Shown piece after piece: positions 8,801 to 17,369 of a DNA stretch of 64,000 nt; position 1 is the stretch's first letter; every line of letters starts with the position of its first letter. The DNA is from Undibacterium cyanobacteriorum (GTDB lineage Bacteria; Pseudomonadota; Gammaproteobacteria; Burkholderiales; Burkholderiaceae_D). A model generated the notes under the pieces. That model had not been told where the DNA came from. It saw nothing but the letters and a program-made list of their open reading frames with translations, and ran no database searches. Location of the stretch: the NCBI RefSeq assembly GCF_031326225.1, contig NZ_CP133720.1, forward strand, positions 3,720,001 to 3,784,000, read 5' to 3'. A program made the position numbers and the translations under genes.

Positions 8801-11792
8801 CAATCGCTCCAAACGCGGTAAGTTGTATTGGGTCGATTCGACCATCGTCGCATTCAAAGATGAGCACGGACAACCGAAAGAATTCATCGCGGTGCGCACC
8901 GACATTACTGAGCGCAAGCAACACGCCCTATATGAACAGTTCCGCAATAAGATCTTGCAACTGATCACCGCCGATACCGATCTAAGCAAACTCACTACTT
9001 CCATGGCCTTAGAGTTAGAGGCAGTGGAGACGGATATGTGGTGCAGTATTTTATTCACCGATAATCATCAACAATATTTGCGACTTGCCGCGGCACCGAG
9101 CTTGCCCAAAGAATACACGGATACACTAGCGATTATCGAGATCGCAGATGGTGTCCGCAGTGGCGGCACAGCCGCTGCAACTGGTCAACGTGTGATCGTG
9201 GAAGATATCGAGAGCCATCCGTACTGGAAAGATCATCGCGAACTCGCACTCAAAGCAGGAATTCGTTCGTGCTGGGCACAACCCTTCTTCGCGAGCAATG
9301 GCCAAATTCTTGGTGTGATCTCAATATATCACCCGCAACCACATCAACCACATGCGAATGAACTTCATTTCGTTGAACAAGCCGCTAGCTTATTGGGGAT
9401 CGCGATTGATCGCCAGCGTGCAGCAGAAGCGTTGGCGAAAAGTGAAAAACGATTTGAGCTCGCAGTTCAGGGCGCAGATGAGGGGATCTGGGACATGGAT
9501 ATCGTCACTGGCGAACTGTATCACTCACCGCGCATGTGGGAGATGTTGGGATATACCGAGACCGAGCTTCCTACCAATCGTGAGCGCTGGAATGCCATCA
9601 CTCATCCCGACGACCTCAATGCTTTTGTGAAGCAACTGGTAGAACATTTCAAGGATTCTACAAAAGAGGTACGCTCTATCGTCCGACTCAAACATAAAGA
9701 CGGTAGTTGGCGTTGGATTCTCAGCCAGGGACGTGCTACTAGAGATGCATCAGGACGCGCGATTCGGATGACCGGGACCAATTCGGACATCACTGATCGC
9801 AAAATGGCGGAAGAAGCCGCACTTGCAGCCAACCGTGCGAAGTCGGAATTCTTAGCGAATATGAGTCATGAGATTCGCACGCCGATGAACGGAGTGGTTG
9901 GCATGGTCGATATCTTGCAACAGACTGAACTCACGATAGAACAACGACACATGTTGGAGACCATACAAAGCTCCTCCGTTGCTTTGTTAGGTATCTTGAA
10001 TGACATTCTCGATTTCTCAAAAATTGAGGCCGGTAAATTGGTGATCGAAACCATCCCTACTTCGATTCGTGATGTGGTAGAAGACGTCGCTCGCTTGATG
10101 TTGAACGTGGCGCAACGTAAGAATCTGCGCATTTCTTTATTCGTCGACCCACAGTTACCGAAGTGGGTCCTATCCGACCCAACTCGCTTACGTCAGATTC
10201 TCTTTAATCTGCTTGGAAATGCGCTCAAATTCACGCCTCAAAACGGCGGTGAAACCATGCTGCACGTGCATGCCAGCCACGTCGATCAAAAGGACTATTT
10301 AGAGTTCCACATCATCGATCATGGTATCGGTATGAGCGAGGAAGTCTTAGCCAAGCTCTTTCAACCGTTCACCCAAGCCGATGCCAGCACCGCCCGGCAA
10401 TTTGGTGGCACGGGGCTGGGCTTATCGATCACACAGCGTCTGGTCAGTTTAATGCAGGGAAAGTTAAAGGTCAGCAGCACCGAAGGACTAGGTTCTGAAT
10501 TTATCATTACCTTCCCATTAATAGCGACGGAAGAACCGGTTGATCGGATGGCACCACCGATACCGAATATCGAGGGTGTTTCGGTACTCTTGGTCAGTCA
10601 ACGCAATAGCTGCACTACGATGCTTCAGACCTATCTTGCGGCAGCTGGAACGAAACTCTTGATCGTCGAAAGCCTCGACGCCATGACGCCTGCGTTACAG
10701 AAGCATCCAGAGACCACGGTCGTGCTCCTTGATAGTTTCAGCTTTGAAGGCGACATCGTACTTCCACCGATTGATCGATCATTCACTGTGGTTGAGCTCT
10801 CTGAAAAAAATGGCGTACAGCGCATACCACATGCGCTGCAGCTCCATAGTTGGCCGCTATTTTACTTCGAGTTGGTGAGCACAATCGCCGTCGCCAGCGG
10901 CCGCCTGTCGGCGAATAGTCTACAAAGCTTACAAGAACAAACTCACTTCGAGAGCACCACGAGTTTGAGTGTCGAGGAAGCTTTGGAGCATGGTCAATTG
11001 ATCCTACTGGCAGAAGACAATGAAACGAATCGCGAGGTCTTGTTGGAACAACTCCGTTTGCTCGGTTATGCGGCTGAAACCGCCGAGGACGGTGCCATCG
11101 CCCTGAGCAAATGGCAAAGCGGTCGCTACGCTTTGTTGTTGACGGACTGCCATATGCCCAACATGGATGGCTTCGAATTAACTACAGAAGTTCGCTCGCT
11201 CGAAGGTAAAACAAAGCACTCACCCATCATCGCTATTACAGCAAATGCGATGCAAGGCGAGGCACAACGTTGTCGCGATCATGGTATGGACGACTATCTT
11301 TCAAAGCCACTGCGACTACATGAGCTGCGTTCAATGTTGCACAAGTGGATGCCTCTCAGTTCAAAAGCCAAAGAGCAAAATCAGGTCAGCGAAGAACTCA
11401 ATCAAGAACTAGACGAAGTAGGCACACTGCTCGAAGAAAGTCGCGATTATCCGGTTTGGTCCGCGGGCGCATTGGCCGAGCTGATTGGCGATAATCCGTC
11501 GCTGCAACGTCGCTTGTTAAGTAAATATCTCTTGAAAGGTGATAGCGAAATTGAAGCAATTCGCCTCGCCATTGAAACCGAGGATGCAGACAAAATCAAA
11601 AATCTCGCACACACACTCAAGTCAGCATCACGGTCGGTCGGTGCGATGGCGCTCGGAGAACTCTGCCAACAATTAGAAAATGCAGGAAGGGACGGTAGAG
11701 TTCGTGACAGCAAATCAACTCTGCCTGAGTTGATAACGACCTATCAAGCCTGCAAAGCGAAGATAGAAGCTTTCTTGCAAACTAAAGCATAA
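5895..11792 (+). CDS. Giant hybrid sensor histidine kinase (CHASE-PAS6-GAF-HisKA-HATPase-REC-Hpt)
   Basis: An inner-membrane phosphorelay kinase of 1965 aa. Order: TM helix (about 12-28), periplasmic CHASE-type sensor (about 50-290), second TM (about 316-335), PAS1, PAS2, two tandem PAS of PAS_3 type (PAS3, PAS4), PAS5, GAF, PAS6, HisKA with H1325 in NMSHEIRTPMNG, and an HATPase with a GGTGLGLSI box. A degenerate receiver-like segment (about 1555-1670) comes next, then a true receiver with D1751 in LLLTDCHMPNMDG, and Hpt with H1906 in LAHTLKSASRSVGA. PAS2 and PAS5 are near duplicates (SGYxREExxGxNHRIxNSxVH). The start ATG at 5895 is preferred over GTG 5889 because GAGG sits 8 bases upstream. 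The REC gene behind it is probably its partner; the signal is unknown. Confidence 0.93.
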   Translation: MRLNSQAFRKTLLPFFVFCIGALFSGLLAHERYQSNVQTVEQEYKDAKDHIIEEIKRRFSTPIYGMTSIKALVYVHPHLNHEVFRTALNNHDLPREFPGVRGFSLLQPVQRSELAAFIEQQRKEGLKDFGLRELSNNVYPDLYVVRYVEPLNGNAKAMGLNLGSEPIRREALQRAIDTGLPQMTGAISLVQDHRQTSGVVIFYPIYRMGADTNTVEERRAALMNLVSTPIVVEDLLLGINEHQAQSIDFELFDIVESGNLDALLYDSDHQNVLKNNVDGVRRFNHTETIEIHGRRLTLYTSSSKQLEKEIDELSAFLLFLGGSLISLLASLMIWKQGNMQISAEHIAAEMTEELEKLAQAVRHTNDAVIFTDLSGRVKWINPSVVRITHFTLEEIRERTITDVLHDPEQEMASFEAFLTQFDELNAHHLESRNQSKDGRIHWLEIEKQNILNRHGDLDGYMFICSDITERKHTLDQLEKAIRDSEALRTTLNLHAIVSISDRKGTIISVNDAFCEISGYAREELIGSNHRIVNSRVHDEQFWSGLWQTISAGKSWRGEICNLSRQNKYYWVDTIITPFFDRTGRVERYVSIRTDITSRKEAEFALQRSQKALLQAQNTARIGNYTYDIVKDQWQCSTTLDDIFGIDAGATKNMEAWVNLVVPDHRNLVQNHFVQVMQDHKEFNLDYQIKRKSDGAVRWIMGIGNFSYDAEGRPLALDGVIQDITERKEIELRLKENEELLNDAQRTARIGSYVTDISKGVWRGSPMMDEIFGIRADEAKTIATWGDIIAPEYRQKALDHYQEVVNGDGNFHLDYEVIRPVDGKRCWVSARGHFTYDKNGDPLTLQGSIKDITEEKQRELELTQYRDRLEMLVAQKTQDLQESAASTERALAALRQQKFVLDEHAIVSICDGNGRITYGNRRFSEISGYSREEFLGKNHRIINSGVHPKSFFKDMYDTVLRGEAWHGEMCNRSKRGKLYWVDSTIVAFKDEHGQPKEFIAVRTDITERKQHALYEQFRNKILQLITADTDLSKLTTSMALELEAVETDMWCSILFTDNHQQYLRLAAAPSLPKEYTDTLAIIEIADGVRSGGTAAATGQRVIVEDIESHPYWKDHRELALKAGIRSCWAQPFFASNGQILGVISIYHPQPHQPHANELHFVEQAASLLGIAIDRQRAAEALAKSEKRFELAVQGADEGIWDMDIVTGELYHSPRMWEMLGYTETELPTNRERWNAITHPDDLNAFVKQLVEHFKDSTKEVRSIVRLKHKDGSWRWILSQGRATRDASGRAIRMTGTNSDITDRKMAEEAALAANRAKSEFLANMSHEIRTPMNGVVGMVDILQQTELTIEQRHMLETIQSSSVALLGILNDILDFSKIEAGKLVIETIPTSIRDVVEDVARLMLNVAQRKNLRISLFVDPQLPKWVLSDPTRLRQILFNLLGNALKFTPQNGGETMLHVHASHVDQKDYLEFHIIDHGIGMSEEVLAKLFQPFTQADASTARQFGGTGLGLSITQRLVSLMQGKLKVSSTEGLGSEFIITFPLIATEEPVDRMAPPIPNIEGVSVLLVSQRNSCTTMLQTYLAAAGTKLLIVESLDAMTPALQKHPETTVVLLDSFSFEGDIVLPPIDRSFTVVELSEKNGVQRIPHALQLHSWPLFYFELVSTIAVASGRLSANSLQSLQEQTHFESTTSLSVEEALEHGQLILLAEDNETNREVLLEQLRLLGYAAETAEDGAIALSKWQSGRYALLLTDCHMPNMDGFELTTEVRSLEGKTKHSPIIAITANAMQGEAQRCRDHGMDDYLSKPLRLHELRSMLHKWMPLSSKAKEQNQVSEELNQELDEVGTLLEESRDYPVWSAGALAELIGDNPSLQRRLLSKYLLKGDSEIEAIRLAIETEDADKIKNLAHTLKSASRSVGAMALGELCQQLENAGRDGRVRDSKSTLPELITTYQACKAKIEAFLQTKA

Positions 11793-11911
11793 GGAATCAC
11801 AAGCCTTTAAATTGGATCGATAGTAGGATAGATTATAGTAAAACCGATTTCGAAATAAAAAGCTTCAATCTGAACCAAACAATTTTGATAAAAAGGACGA
11901 GGGAGATCAAT

Positions 11912-12319
11912 ATGAGTACCCAGCAAAACGACAAACCAACTGTACTGATCCTTGACGATGATGAGTTCAGTCAAGACGTCATGATTGGTATGCTTGAAGA
12001 ACTCGGCATTAGCAAAATTCGTGTAGCCAGCGACGGTAATGATGGCTTGCGTGTACTAAAGGAAATGAGTGTCCCGCCTGACGTACTAATCTGCGATATC
12101 CTGATGCCGGATATGGATGGAATGAGCTTTCTGACCGAATTAGCGAAGACTGATTTCAAAGGGCGAGTCGCCTTGGTCAGCGGGATCGATAGTGACATCT
12201 TGAGTATCGCTGAAAAAGTCGTACGTGATGATGGCCTCAATATCATTGGTGCATTTTTGAAACCGATCAAATTGGATCATCTACGACAAATCATGTCGAA
12301 TCCGGTTGCTGGTGCCTAA
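11912..12319 (+). CDS. Single-domain response regulator (receiver only)
   Basis: A 135-aa CheY-like receiver with no output domain. LDDDEFSQD supplies the acidic pocket, DVLICDILMPDMDG the phospho-acceptor Asp, and FLKPI the conserved Lys. The ATG at 11912 has GGGAG five to nine bases upstream; an in-frame TTG/ATT extension to 11885 lacks such a site. It lies about 120 bp after the hybrid kinase on the same strand. It could take phosphate from the kinase Hpt domain and signal by protein contact. It contains no GGDEF or EAL domain, so any link to the c-di-GMP riboswitch downstream is not direct. Confidence 0.9.
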   Translation: MSTQQNDKPTVLILDDDEFSQDVMIGMLEELGISKIRVASDGNDGLRVLKEMSVPPDVLICDILMPDMDGMSFLTELAKTDFKGRVALVSGIDSDILSIAEKVVRDDGLNIIGAFLKPIKLDHLRQIMSNPVAGA

Positions 12320-12366
12320 GGTATATAAGGTACTTGGGGTACTTGGGGTACTGAGGGTGCTTGAAG
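12320..12366 (+). repeat. Short degenerate tandem repeat
   Basis: GGTACTTGGGGTACTTGGGG and flanking variants form about four degenerate 10-bp units directly after the response-regulator stop codon. No function is visible; slippage is the likely origin. Confidence 0.5.
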
Positions 12367-12548
12367 CATCTTCACCAAGTTAAAGAAAATCACGCTCGTT
12401 TTAAAAGCGTTTTTAATTCAATAATAATGCTTGAATTTTATGCACCATTTTGACATTTGTTTGCAAATTTCAGTGTGGTGCGGGGGTGAGAAAGTAAACT
12501 CAAGCGCGAAAAGTTCAGTACACTACATCTAACAAATTCTAAGTTTCA

Positions 12549-12628
12549 AGAGGGCAAACTCGTTGAAAAACGAGGACGCAAAGCTTCCGGCCTAAAGCAC
12601 ATCGATGCAATGGTAGCGGGGTTGCCAA
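12549..12628 (+). promoter_or_regulatory. Cyclic di-GMP-I (GEMM-I) riboswitch aptamer
   Basis: The leader of the S53 protease gene carries the GEMM-I core: GAGGGCAAACTCG, a P2 stem CTCGTT/AACGAG closed by a GAAA tetraloop (12559-12574), GGACGCAAAGC, TTCCGGCCTAAAG, then ATGGTAGCGGGGTTGCC. Aligned by eye to the V. cholerae Vc2 aptamer, the ligand-contact bases G20, A47 and C92 correspond to 12554 (G), 12581 (A) and 12625 (C). G rather than A at position 20 favours c-di-GMP over cGAMP. The GNRA loop and the CCTAAA receptor are both present. Confidence 0.93.
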
Positions 12629-12699
12629 ATAAGTGAGTCGTACCAGCCAGCGAAAGCTCCTTATTTGTTCAGCGTAGCTCTCTCTTTTTTTCTGAGAGA
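12626..12699 (+). promoter_or_regulatory. Probable expression platform of the riboswitch
   Basis: Between aptamer and start codon lie two stems. CAAATAAG (12626-12633) pairs perfectly with CTTATTTG (12660-12667), starting on the last base of the aptamer. TCTCTC (12679-12684) pairs with GAGAGA (12694-12699), which is the only ribosome-site-like sequence before ATG 12705. Control of translation initiation is therefore likely. A terminator mode is less likely because the T-run sits in the loop instead of after a stem. The sign of regulation cannot be read from the sequence. Confidence 0.55.
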
Positions 12700-12704
12700 C
12701 GCCA

Positions 12705-15700
12705 ATGGCAAATTCACATCCAACTTGCACAGTTAAAAAAAGCGCGAATGCTGAACAGGTTCGAACATCTGCATTGTTAGGGACCTTGTCCTACTCTTTG
12801 GTGTTGGCAGCCTCGGCGTTCTTATTGATGAACTTGAGCGCCTGTAGTGGTGGCGAAGTTGAGCAAGCCAAGAGCGTCAGCGCCTCCGCAGCACCTGCAC
12901 CGATTTCGAGTGCAACGCTTGAGTTCCGCGAGGAACTCCCGAGCGTTGATGCGACCAAAGAAATGGCACGGGCTTCCTTCCACATTGCTCCGGTCGTGTT
13001 GCCAGAACCTATCGATGAAAAAATCAGTAACAGTGCTCATCAAAAAGCACGTCAAGAAGCCGTCAATGTTGAAAGTTTAAATTTGTCGCAACGTGGCGCT
13101 CCTCTCACAGAAATTCAGCGCGGATTGCAAATCCAGAAGGACAACTACGCTGCCATGATCAAAGCAGGTATTGCACCTCCGCCTGCAGCAACAGCGATGG
13201 TGGCAACCTATACGCCAGCGCAAGTCCGTGCTGCCTACGGCTTACCAGCCTTACCGAGCACAACAACGTACACTGCGGCGCAAGCTGCATCCCTCGGCGC
13301 AGGCCAGACGATCTATGTTGTTGACGCCATGCACAATCCAAACACCGCAGCGGAGCTTGCCGCCTTCAATCAAAAATTTGCTCTGCCGAACTGCACTACA
13401 AAGACAGTCGCAACCAACGCCACATTGCCACTGGCAGCGCCCAGCACGAATGCCTGTGATCTGGTGATTGTCTACAGCACTGCCGCAGGCGCCATGACGA
13501 GCACTGCACCAGCCTATGATTCCGGTTGGGCCACAGAAATTTCTTTGGACGTGCAATGGGTACACGCGATCGCCCCACTCGCTCGCATCGTTCTGATCGA
13601 GGCTCCAGATGCCAGCGTAAATAGCCTCACTAATGCGGTCAAGCTGGCCAATGCGATGGGGCCTGGCGTCGTCTCAATGAGCTTTGGTGCAAAAGAAGGA
13701 AGTTGGACTAGCGCCTACGATAGTGCTTTCACCGCCACTGGCATGAGCTACTTGGCCGCAACAGGTGACTTTGGTATGGAAGTTGAATGGCCATCCGTTT
13801 CCAGCAACGTTCTTGCGATTGGTGGAACCTCACTCACTTACAGTGGCACCGGCAATCGTAGTGAAGTCGCATGGAGCCAAACTGGTGGTGGCATCAGTGC
13901 TTACCTCGCAACACCAAAATACCAAACAAGCAGCGTTCCTGGCATGGGCACTGCCGTGCGTCGTACCGTCGCTGACGTAGCTTTCAACGCCAATCCTTCG
14001 ACAGGACAGTATGTCGCTTCAATGACGCCGGGTAGCAGCACGGTGAATTGGATTAGTGCTGGCGGTACAAGTCTCTCCACTCCTCAATGGGCTGGTTTGA
14101 TCGCGATCGCGAATGCCAATCGTGCGCTCACCGGCAAAGCCAAAATCGGCGCACCACACACCCTCTTGTATGGAAATATCGCGAGTGTTGCCGGTAACTA
14201 CAGTAGCGCATTCTTGGATATCACTAGCGGTAGTCATGGTACTTGCGCCACCTGTTCTACCAAGACTGGATATGACCAAGTCACTGGGCTTGGCACACCC
14301 AATGTCACGAGTTTGTTGAACTTACTCAGTAATGCTGGCGCCGCAGCGGCACCGCCCAGCATCACAGCCGCAACCATCAGCGGTGTCAGTGGAACGGCCT
14401 TGAGCTACACCGTTGCGGCCACCGGTAGCAATCCTTTGAGTTTCACTTTAACAGGTGCACCATCGGGCATGGCAATTAGCTCAAGCGGCATTTTGACGTG
14501 GGCAAGCCCCGTGGTCGGAACTTATACTGTTACGGTGACCGCAAAAGATAGCGTCGCCAACTTAAGTTCTCAAGCAGTTTTGACGATCAAAATTACTGCG
14601 CCGGTGCCACCGAGCATTACAGCGGCGAGTATCAATGCAACTGTCGGTAAGGCCCTGAGTTTTACGGTGACAGCAAGCGGTGCCAATCCTTTAACCTATA
14701 GCTTGAGCGGCGCCCCTACTGGCATGACTATCAGCACAGCGGGTGCCGTAAGCTGGGCCGCTCCTGTATTAGGCAAGTACTCTGTCACAGTGATCGTCAA
14801 AGACAGCAAAACTGGCTTAACTGCACAAGCCATCTACACAGTGACGGTGGTCAACCCACCGGCACCAACCATCGCCGCGACGAGCATTAGTGGCGCGGTA
14901 GGTAAAGCCCTCAGTTTCAATGTCACGTCGGTCGCCTCGAATACAGTGACTTACACTATGTCTGGCGCACCTAGCGGTATGAGTGTTAGTTCAGCCGGTG
15001 CTGTCACATGGACTGCTCCGATTCTCGGAAAATACACCGTGACTTTCACAGCCAAAGATGCCGTGAGTGGTTTGACTGGCTCGGGCATCTATACCATTAC
15101 CATTGTTAATCCGCCTGCTCCTATCGTCACCGCACAATCAATTAGTGGCAAAGTTGGTACTGCCTTAAGTTTCACACCACAAGTGACCGCGTCTAATCCA
15201 GTTACTTACACGATGACTGGGGCACCAAGCGGCATGACGATTGCTAGTACGGGACTTGTAAGCTGGGCTTCGCCAGTGTTAGGCAACTATACGGTGACCA
15301 TTGTCGCCAAAGATAAAGTCACGGGCTCAAGTGGACAAGCGAGCTTCACCGTCAGTATCGTCAATCCTCCTGCGCCAACAGTCGCTGCGCAGACGGTGTC
15401 TGGCACCGTAGGCAAAGCCTTGAGTTTTACGCCGCTAGTCAGCGCCACGAATCCGCTTACTTACACACTCACTGGCGCACCAAGCGGCATGAGCGTTTCA
15501 ACGACAGGAGTCATCAGCTGGACGACACCTGTTGCGGGCACCTACAACGTCGTGTTGACAGTGAAAGATACAAAAACTGGTCTGAGTGGACAAGCGACGA
15601 TGACGGTTGTGATCACTGTGGCGGGTCCCGTGATCACTGCAGCTGCGCAAACTGGCGTCGTTGGCAAAGCTTTAACGGGTACGATCACCATCACTGATCC

Positions 15701-15890
15701 GGGTGTGGCCTATATCTCAGTCTCTATTTCTGGTGTTCCATTGGGCATGTCGATGGTGATGAGCGGCACCACCATCACCACCAATTGGCCGGCACCGGTG
15801 GCTGGCAGCTATACGCTGAAAGTGACGGTAACAGATTCTGCTGGACGAACTGCCACGGCTAATGTGCCAGTGACAATTGCAGCAAAATGA
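12705..15890 (+). CDS. Secreted S53 (sedolisin/kumamolisin-type) protease lipoprotein with Ig-like repeats
   Basis: A 1061-aa exported serine-carboxyl protease. A long n-region and lipobox LSAC (C47) predict a lipid-anchored product. The S53 domain (about 165-545) has YTPAQVRAAYGLP, catalytic Glu278 and Asp282 in TEISLDVQW, oxyanion Asp355 in AATGDFG and Ser456 in GGTSLSTPQWAG. The calcium-site region ends TGYDQVTGLGTPN. A long classical propeptide is not obvious. From about 547 follow six repeats of about 85 aa, of putative-Ig (He_PIG) type, each with a GAPSGM core and a GTYTVTVTAKD-like end, and a last divergent one. Such repeats bind surfaces or hold the catalytic domain away from the cell. 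Expression is under the c-di-GMP riboswitch just upstream, linking it to sessile/motile switching. Confidence 0.9.
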   Translation: MANSHPTCTVKKSANAEQVRTSALLGTLSYSLVLAASAFLLMNLSACSGGEVEQAKSVSASAAPAPISSATLEFREELPSVDATKEMARASFHIAPVVLPEPIDEKISNSAHQKARQEAVNVESLNLSQRGAPLTEIQRGLQIQKDNYAAMIKAGIAPPPAATAMVATYTPAQVRAAYGLPALPSTTTYTAAQAASLGAGQTIYVVDAMHNPNTAAELAAFNQKFALPNCTTKTVATNATLPLAAPSTNACDLVIVYSTAAGAMTSTAPAYDSGWATEISLDVQWVHAIAPLARIVLIEAPDASVNSLTNAVKLANAMGPGVVSMSFGAKEGSWTSAYDSAFTATGMSYLAATGDFGMEVEWPSVSSNVLAIGGTSLTYSGTGNRSEVAWSQTGGGISAYLATPKYQTSSVPGMGTAVRRTVADVAFNANPSTGQYVASMTPGSSTVNWISAGGTSLSTPQWAGLIAIANANRALTGKAKIGAPHTLLYGNIASVAGNYSSAFLDITSGSHGTCATCSTKTGYDQVTGLGTPNVTSLLNLLSNAGAAAAPPSITAATISGVSGTALSYTVAATGSNPLSFTLTGAPSGMAISSSGILTWASPVVGTYTVTVTAKDSVANLSSQAVLTIKITAPVPPSITAASINATVGKALSFTVTASGANPLTYSLSGAPTGMTISTAGAVSWAAPVLGKYSVTVIVKDSKTGLTAQAIYTVTVVNPPAPTIAATSISGAVGKALSFNVTSVASNTVTYTMSGAPSGMSVSSAGAVTWTAPILGKYTVTFTAKDAVSGLTGSGIYTITIVNPPAPIVTAQSISGKVGTALSFTPQVTASNPVTYTMTGAPSGMTIASTGLVSWASPVLGNYTVTIVAKDKVTGSSGQASFTVSIVNPPAPTVAAQTVSGTVGKALSFTPLVSATNPLTYTLTGAPSGMSVSTTGVISWTTPVAGTYNVVLTVKDTKTGLSGQATMTVVITVAGPVITAAAQTGVVGKALTGTITITDPGVAYISVSISGVPLGMSMVMSGTTITTNWPAPVAGSYTLKVTVTDSAGRTATANVPVTIAAK

Positions 15891-15988
15891 ATCTCCTCCC
15901 CCAAAGATGTAAGGCAGTAAAGTAGTGCAGTAGTGAAGATGTGATGTAGTAATTTTTTCCCAGTAGTGTATTTGTGAAACAGCACTTC

Positions 15989-16019
15989 AGCCCACCTCTC
16001 TCGGTGGGCTCTTTTTTTT
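15989..16019 (+). terminator. Rho-independent terminator of the S53 protease gene
   Basis: AGCCCACC and GGTGGGCT form a perfect 8-bp stem with a 6-base loop, followed by C and eight T. It lies about 100 bp after the protease stop codon. The gap before it (15891-15988) contains degenerate AGTAGTG-like repeats and no gene. Confidence 0.9.
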
Positions 16020-16140
16020 GGCGCTCACTCACTTACCTCAGTCACTTACCTCACGCACTCATGCGCCAAGTACGGGTTTCGAGATCTGGCGATTTGTCCT
16101 ACAATGCGCCTTCATTCATCTTTGAAATACGGATAGCATC

Positions 16141-17292
16141 GTGGAATTAATTAGTACGCATTGCCTGGGAAAGCCTTTACGTTTGCGCGCTTCGATGGCA
16201 GGTTGGCAGCAACTCACTTGGGATCGACACATTGTTGGACAGCGTCCCGCGAGTGCTGACAATGAAGGCCCATTTTCCTATGAATTTAGGGTCTTACCAG
16301 ACCATGATCCAGCCAACCACACCAGTCAAGAGATCGATCAGACGACTGCTAAGCCAGTGGAAGCCATTACGATCCGTCTTGAATTTCATGTGCAATGGCA
16401 GGATTTTCGCGTCGACTATCAGCTCTTTCAGAACGATGTCGAAATCGAGCGTGGTCAACGTACGGCATCAGATCTACAAAGAGAAACACCTACCGAAAGT
16501 CTTGAGCAACACGCGAAAGAAACAAAGTCCAGCGGCAAAAGTTTCGCCCTAGTCGCCCTCGCCCTTAAGCTGCTCCAGAGCGCCAAATTTGTGAAATTCG
16601 CCTTAGCCGGTTTAACCTTGGCCACATATAGCGCCATCTTTTCTTTCCACTTTGCGCTGGCCTTGATCGCTTGTCTGGTCGTGCACGAATATGGTCATGT
16701 GCGGGCGATGAAGTACTTTGGCTTAAAAACGAAAGGCTTCTATTTGATTCCATTCTTCGGTGGCATGGCGGTCACCGATGAAAAGCTCAATACCCGCTGG
16801 CAGGATGTTGTAATTTCTATCATGGGACCAACGTTCGGCATGCTACTCTCGCTCGCACTATGGGTCGCCTATCTCTTCACCGACAATACTTATCTGGCAG
16901 CACTGGCGAACTTTAATGCCTTCTTAAATCTGATTCAGATGATCCCAGTACTGCCACTCGATGGTGGTCATGTGATCAAGAGCATCGCGTTTTCTGCTAG
17001 TACGCGGGTGGCCACTGTACTGTTGAGTCTTGCCAGTGTGCTCGGCATTTTCGTGAGCTATTCAATCGGCTACTTTTTCTTAGCCTTCATCTTGTTTATC
17101 GGCACCTTAGACATTGTGGTCGAATGGCGTCACCGCAAGCATAGCTTGTTGTTACCACTCAATCGTTATGGTCAAATTGTGTCGACCATTTGGTACTTGG
17201 CGACTTTCGCCGTGCTGTTCTTCATCATGTGGCACTTCGCTCAATCGGGCGATCCTTTGATGTCTTCACCGATGGCAATTTTGCGGAATTAA
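16141..17292 (+). CDS. M50 family site-2-type membrane metalloprotease
   Basis: A 383-aa protein with an N-terminal soluble region (about 1-145, unrecognised, beta-rich) and a multi-pass membrane zinc protease core. The HExxH motif is VVHEYGHVRAM (H182, E183, H186) in a membrane segment. The third ligand is Asp274 in IPVLPLDGGHVIKS, and NxxPxxPLDGG is the M50 signature. Four to five further hydrophobic helices follow. The start is GTG at 16141 with only a weak ribosome site (CGGAT). It has no co-transcribed partner. M50 proteases cut transmembrane regulators or signal-peptide remnants; the substrate here is unknown. Confidence 0.85.
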   Translation: MELISTHCLGKPLRLRASMAGWQQLTWDRHIVGQRPASADNEGPFSYEFRVLPDHDPANHTSQEIDQTTAKPVEAITIRLEFHVQWQDFRVDYQLFQNDVEIERGQRTASDLQRETPTESLEQHAKETKSSGKSFALVALALKLLQSAKFVKFALAGLTLATYSAIFSFHFALALIACLVVHEYGHVRAMKYFGLKTKGFYLIPFFGGMAVTDEKLNTRWQDVVISIMGPTFGMLLSLALWVAYLFTDNTYLAALANFNAFLNLIQMIPVLPLDGGHVIKSIAFSASTRVATVLLSLASVLGIFVSYSIGYFFLAFILFIGTLDIVVEWRHRKHSLLLPLNRYGQIVSTIWYLATFAVLFFIMWHFAQSGDPLMSSPMAILRN

Positions 17293-17325
17293 GCCTATGA
17301 GCGAAAATTCGCTCATAAGAAAAAA

Positions 17326-17354
17326 GGGGCTCATCGTATTGAGCCCCTTTTTTT
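17326..17354. terminator. Bidirectional terminator between convergent genes
   Basis: GGGGCTCA and TGAGCCCC form a perfect 8-bp stem with a 6-base loop. It has A5 before it and T7 after it, so it can end transcription of the M50 gene on the plus strand and the S9 peptidase gene on the minus strand. A second perfect hairpin, TATGAGCG/CGCTCATA, lies at 17296-17317. Confidence 0.9.
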
Positions 17355-17369
17355 GTTTGATCACTCCGC

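Noticed and set aside
12679..12699. Intrinsic terminator as riboswitch output
   Set aside because: The T-run lies in the loop, not after the stem, and the stem is A/T and G/C mixed at only six pairs; ribosome-site masking fits better.
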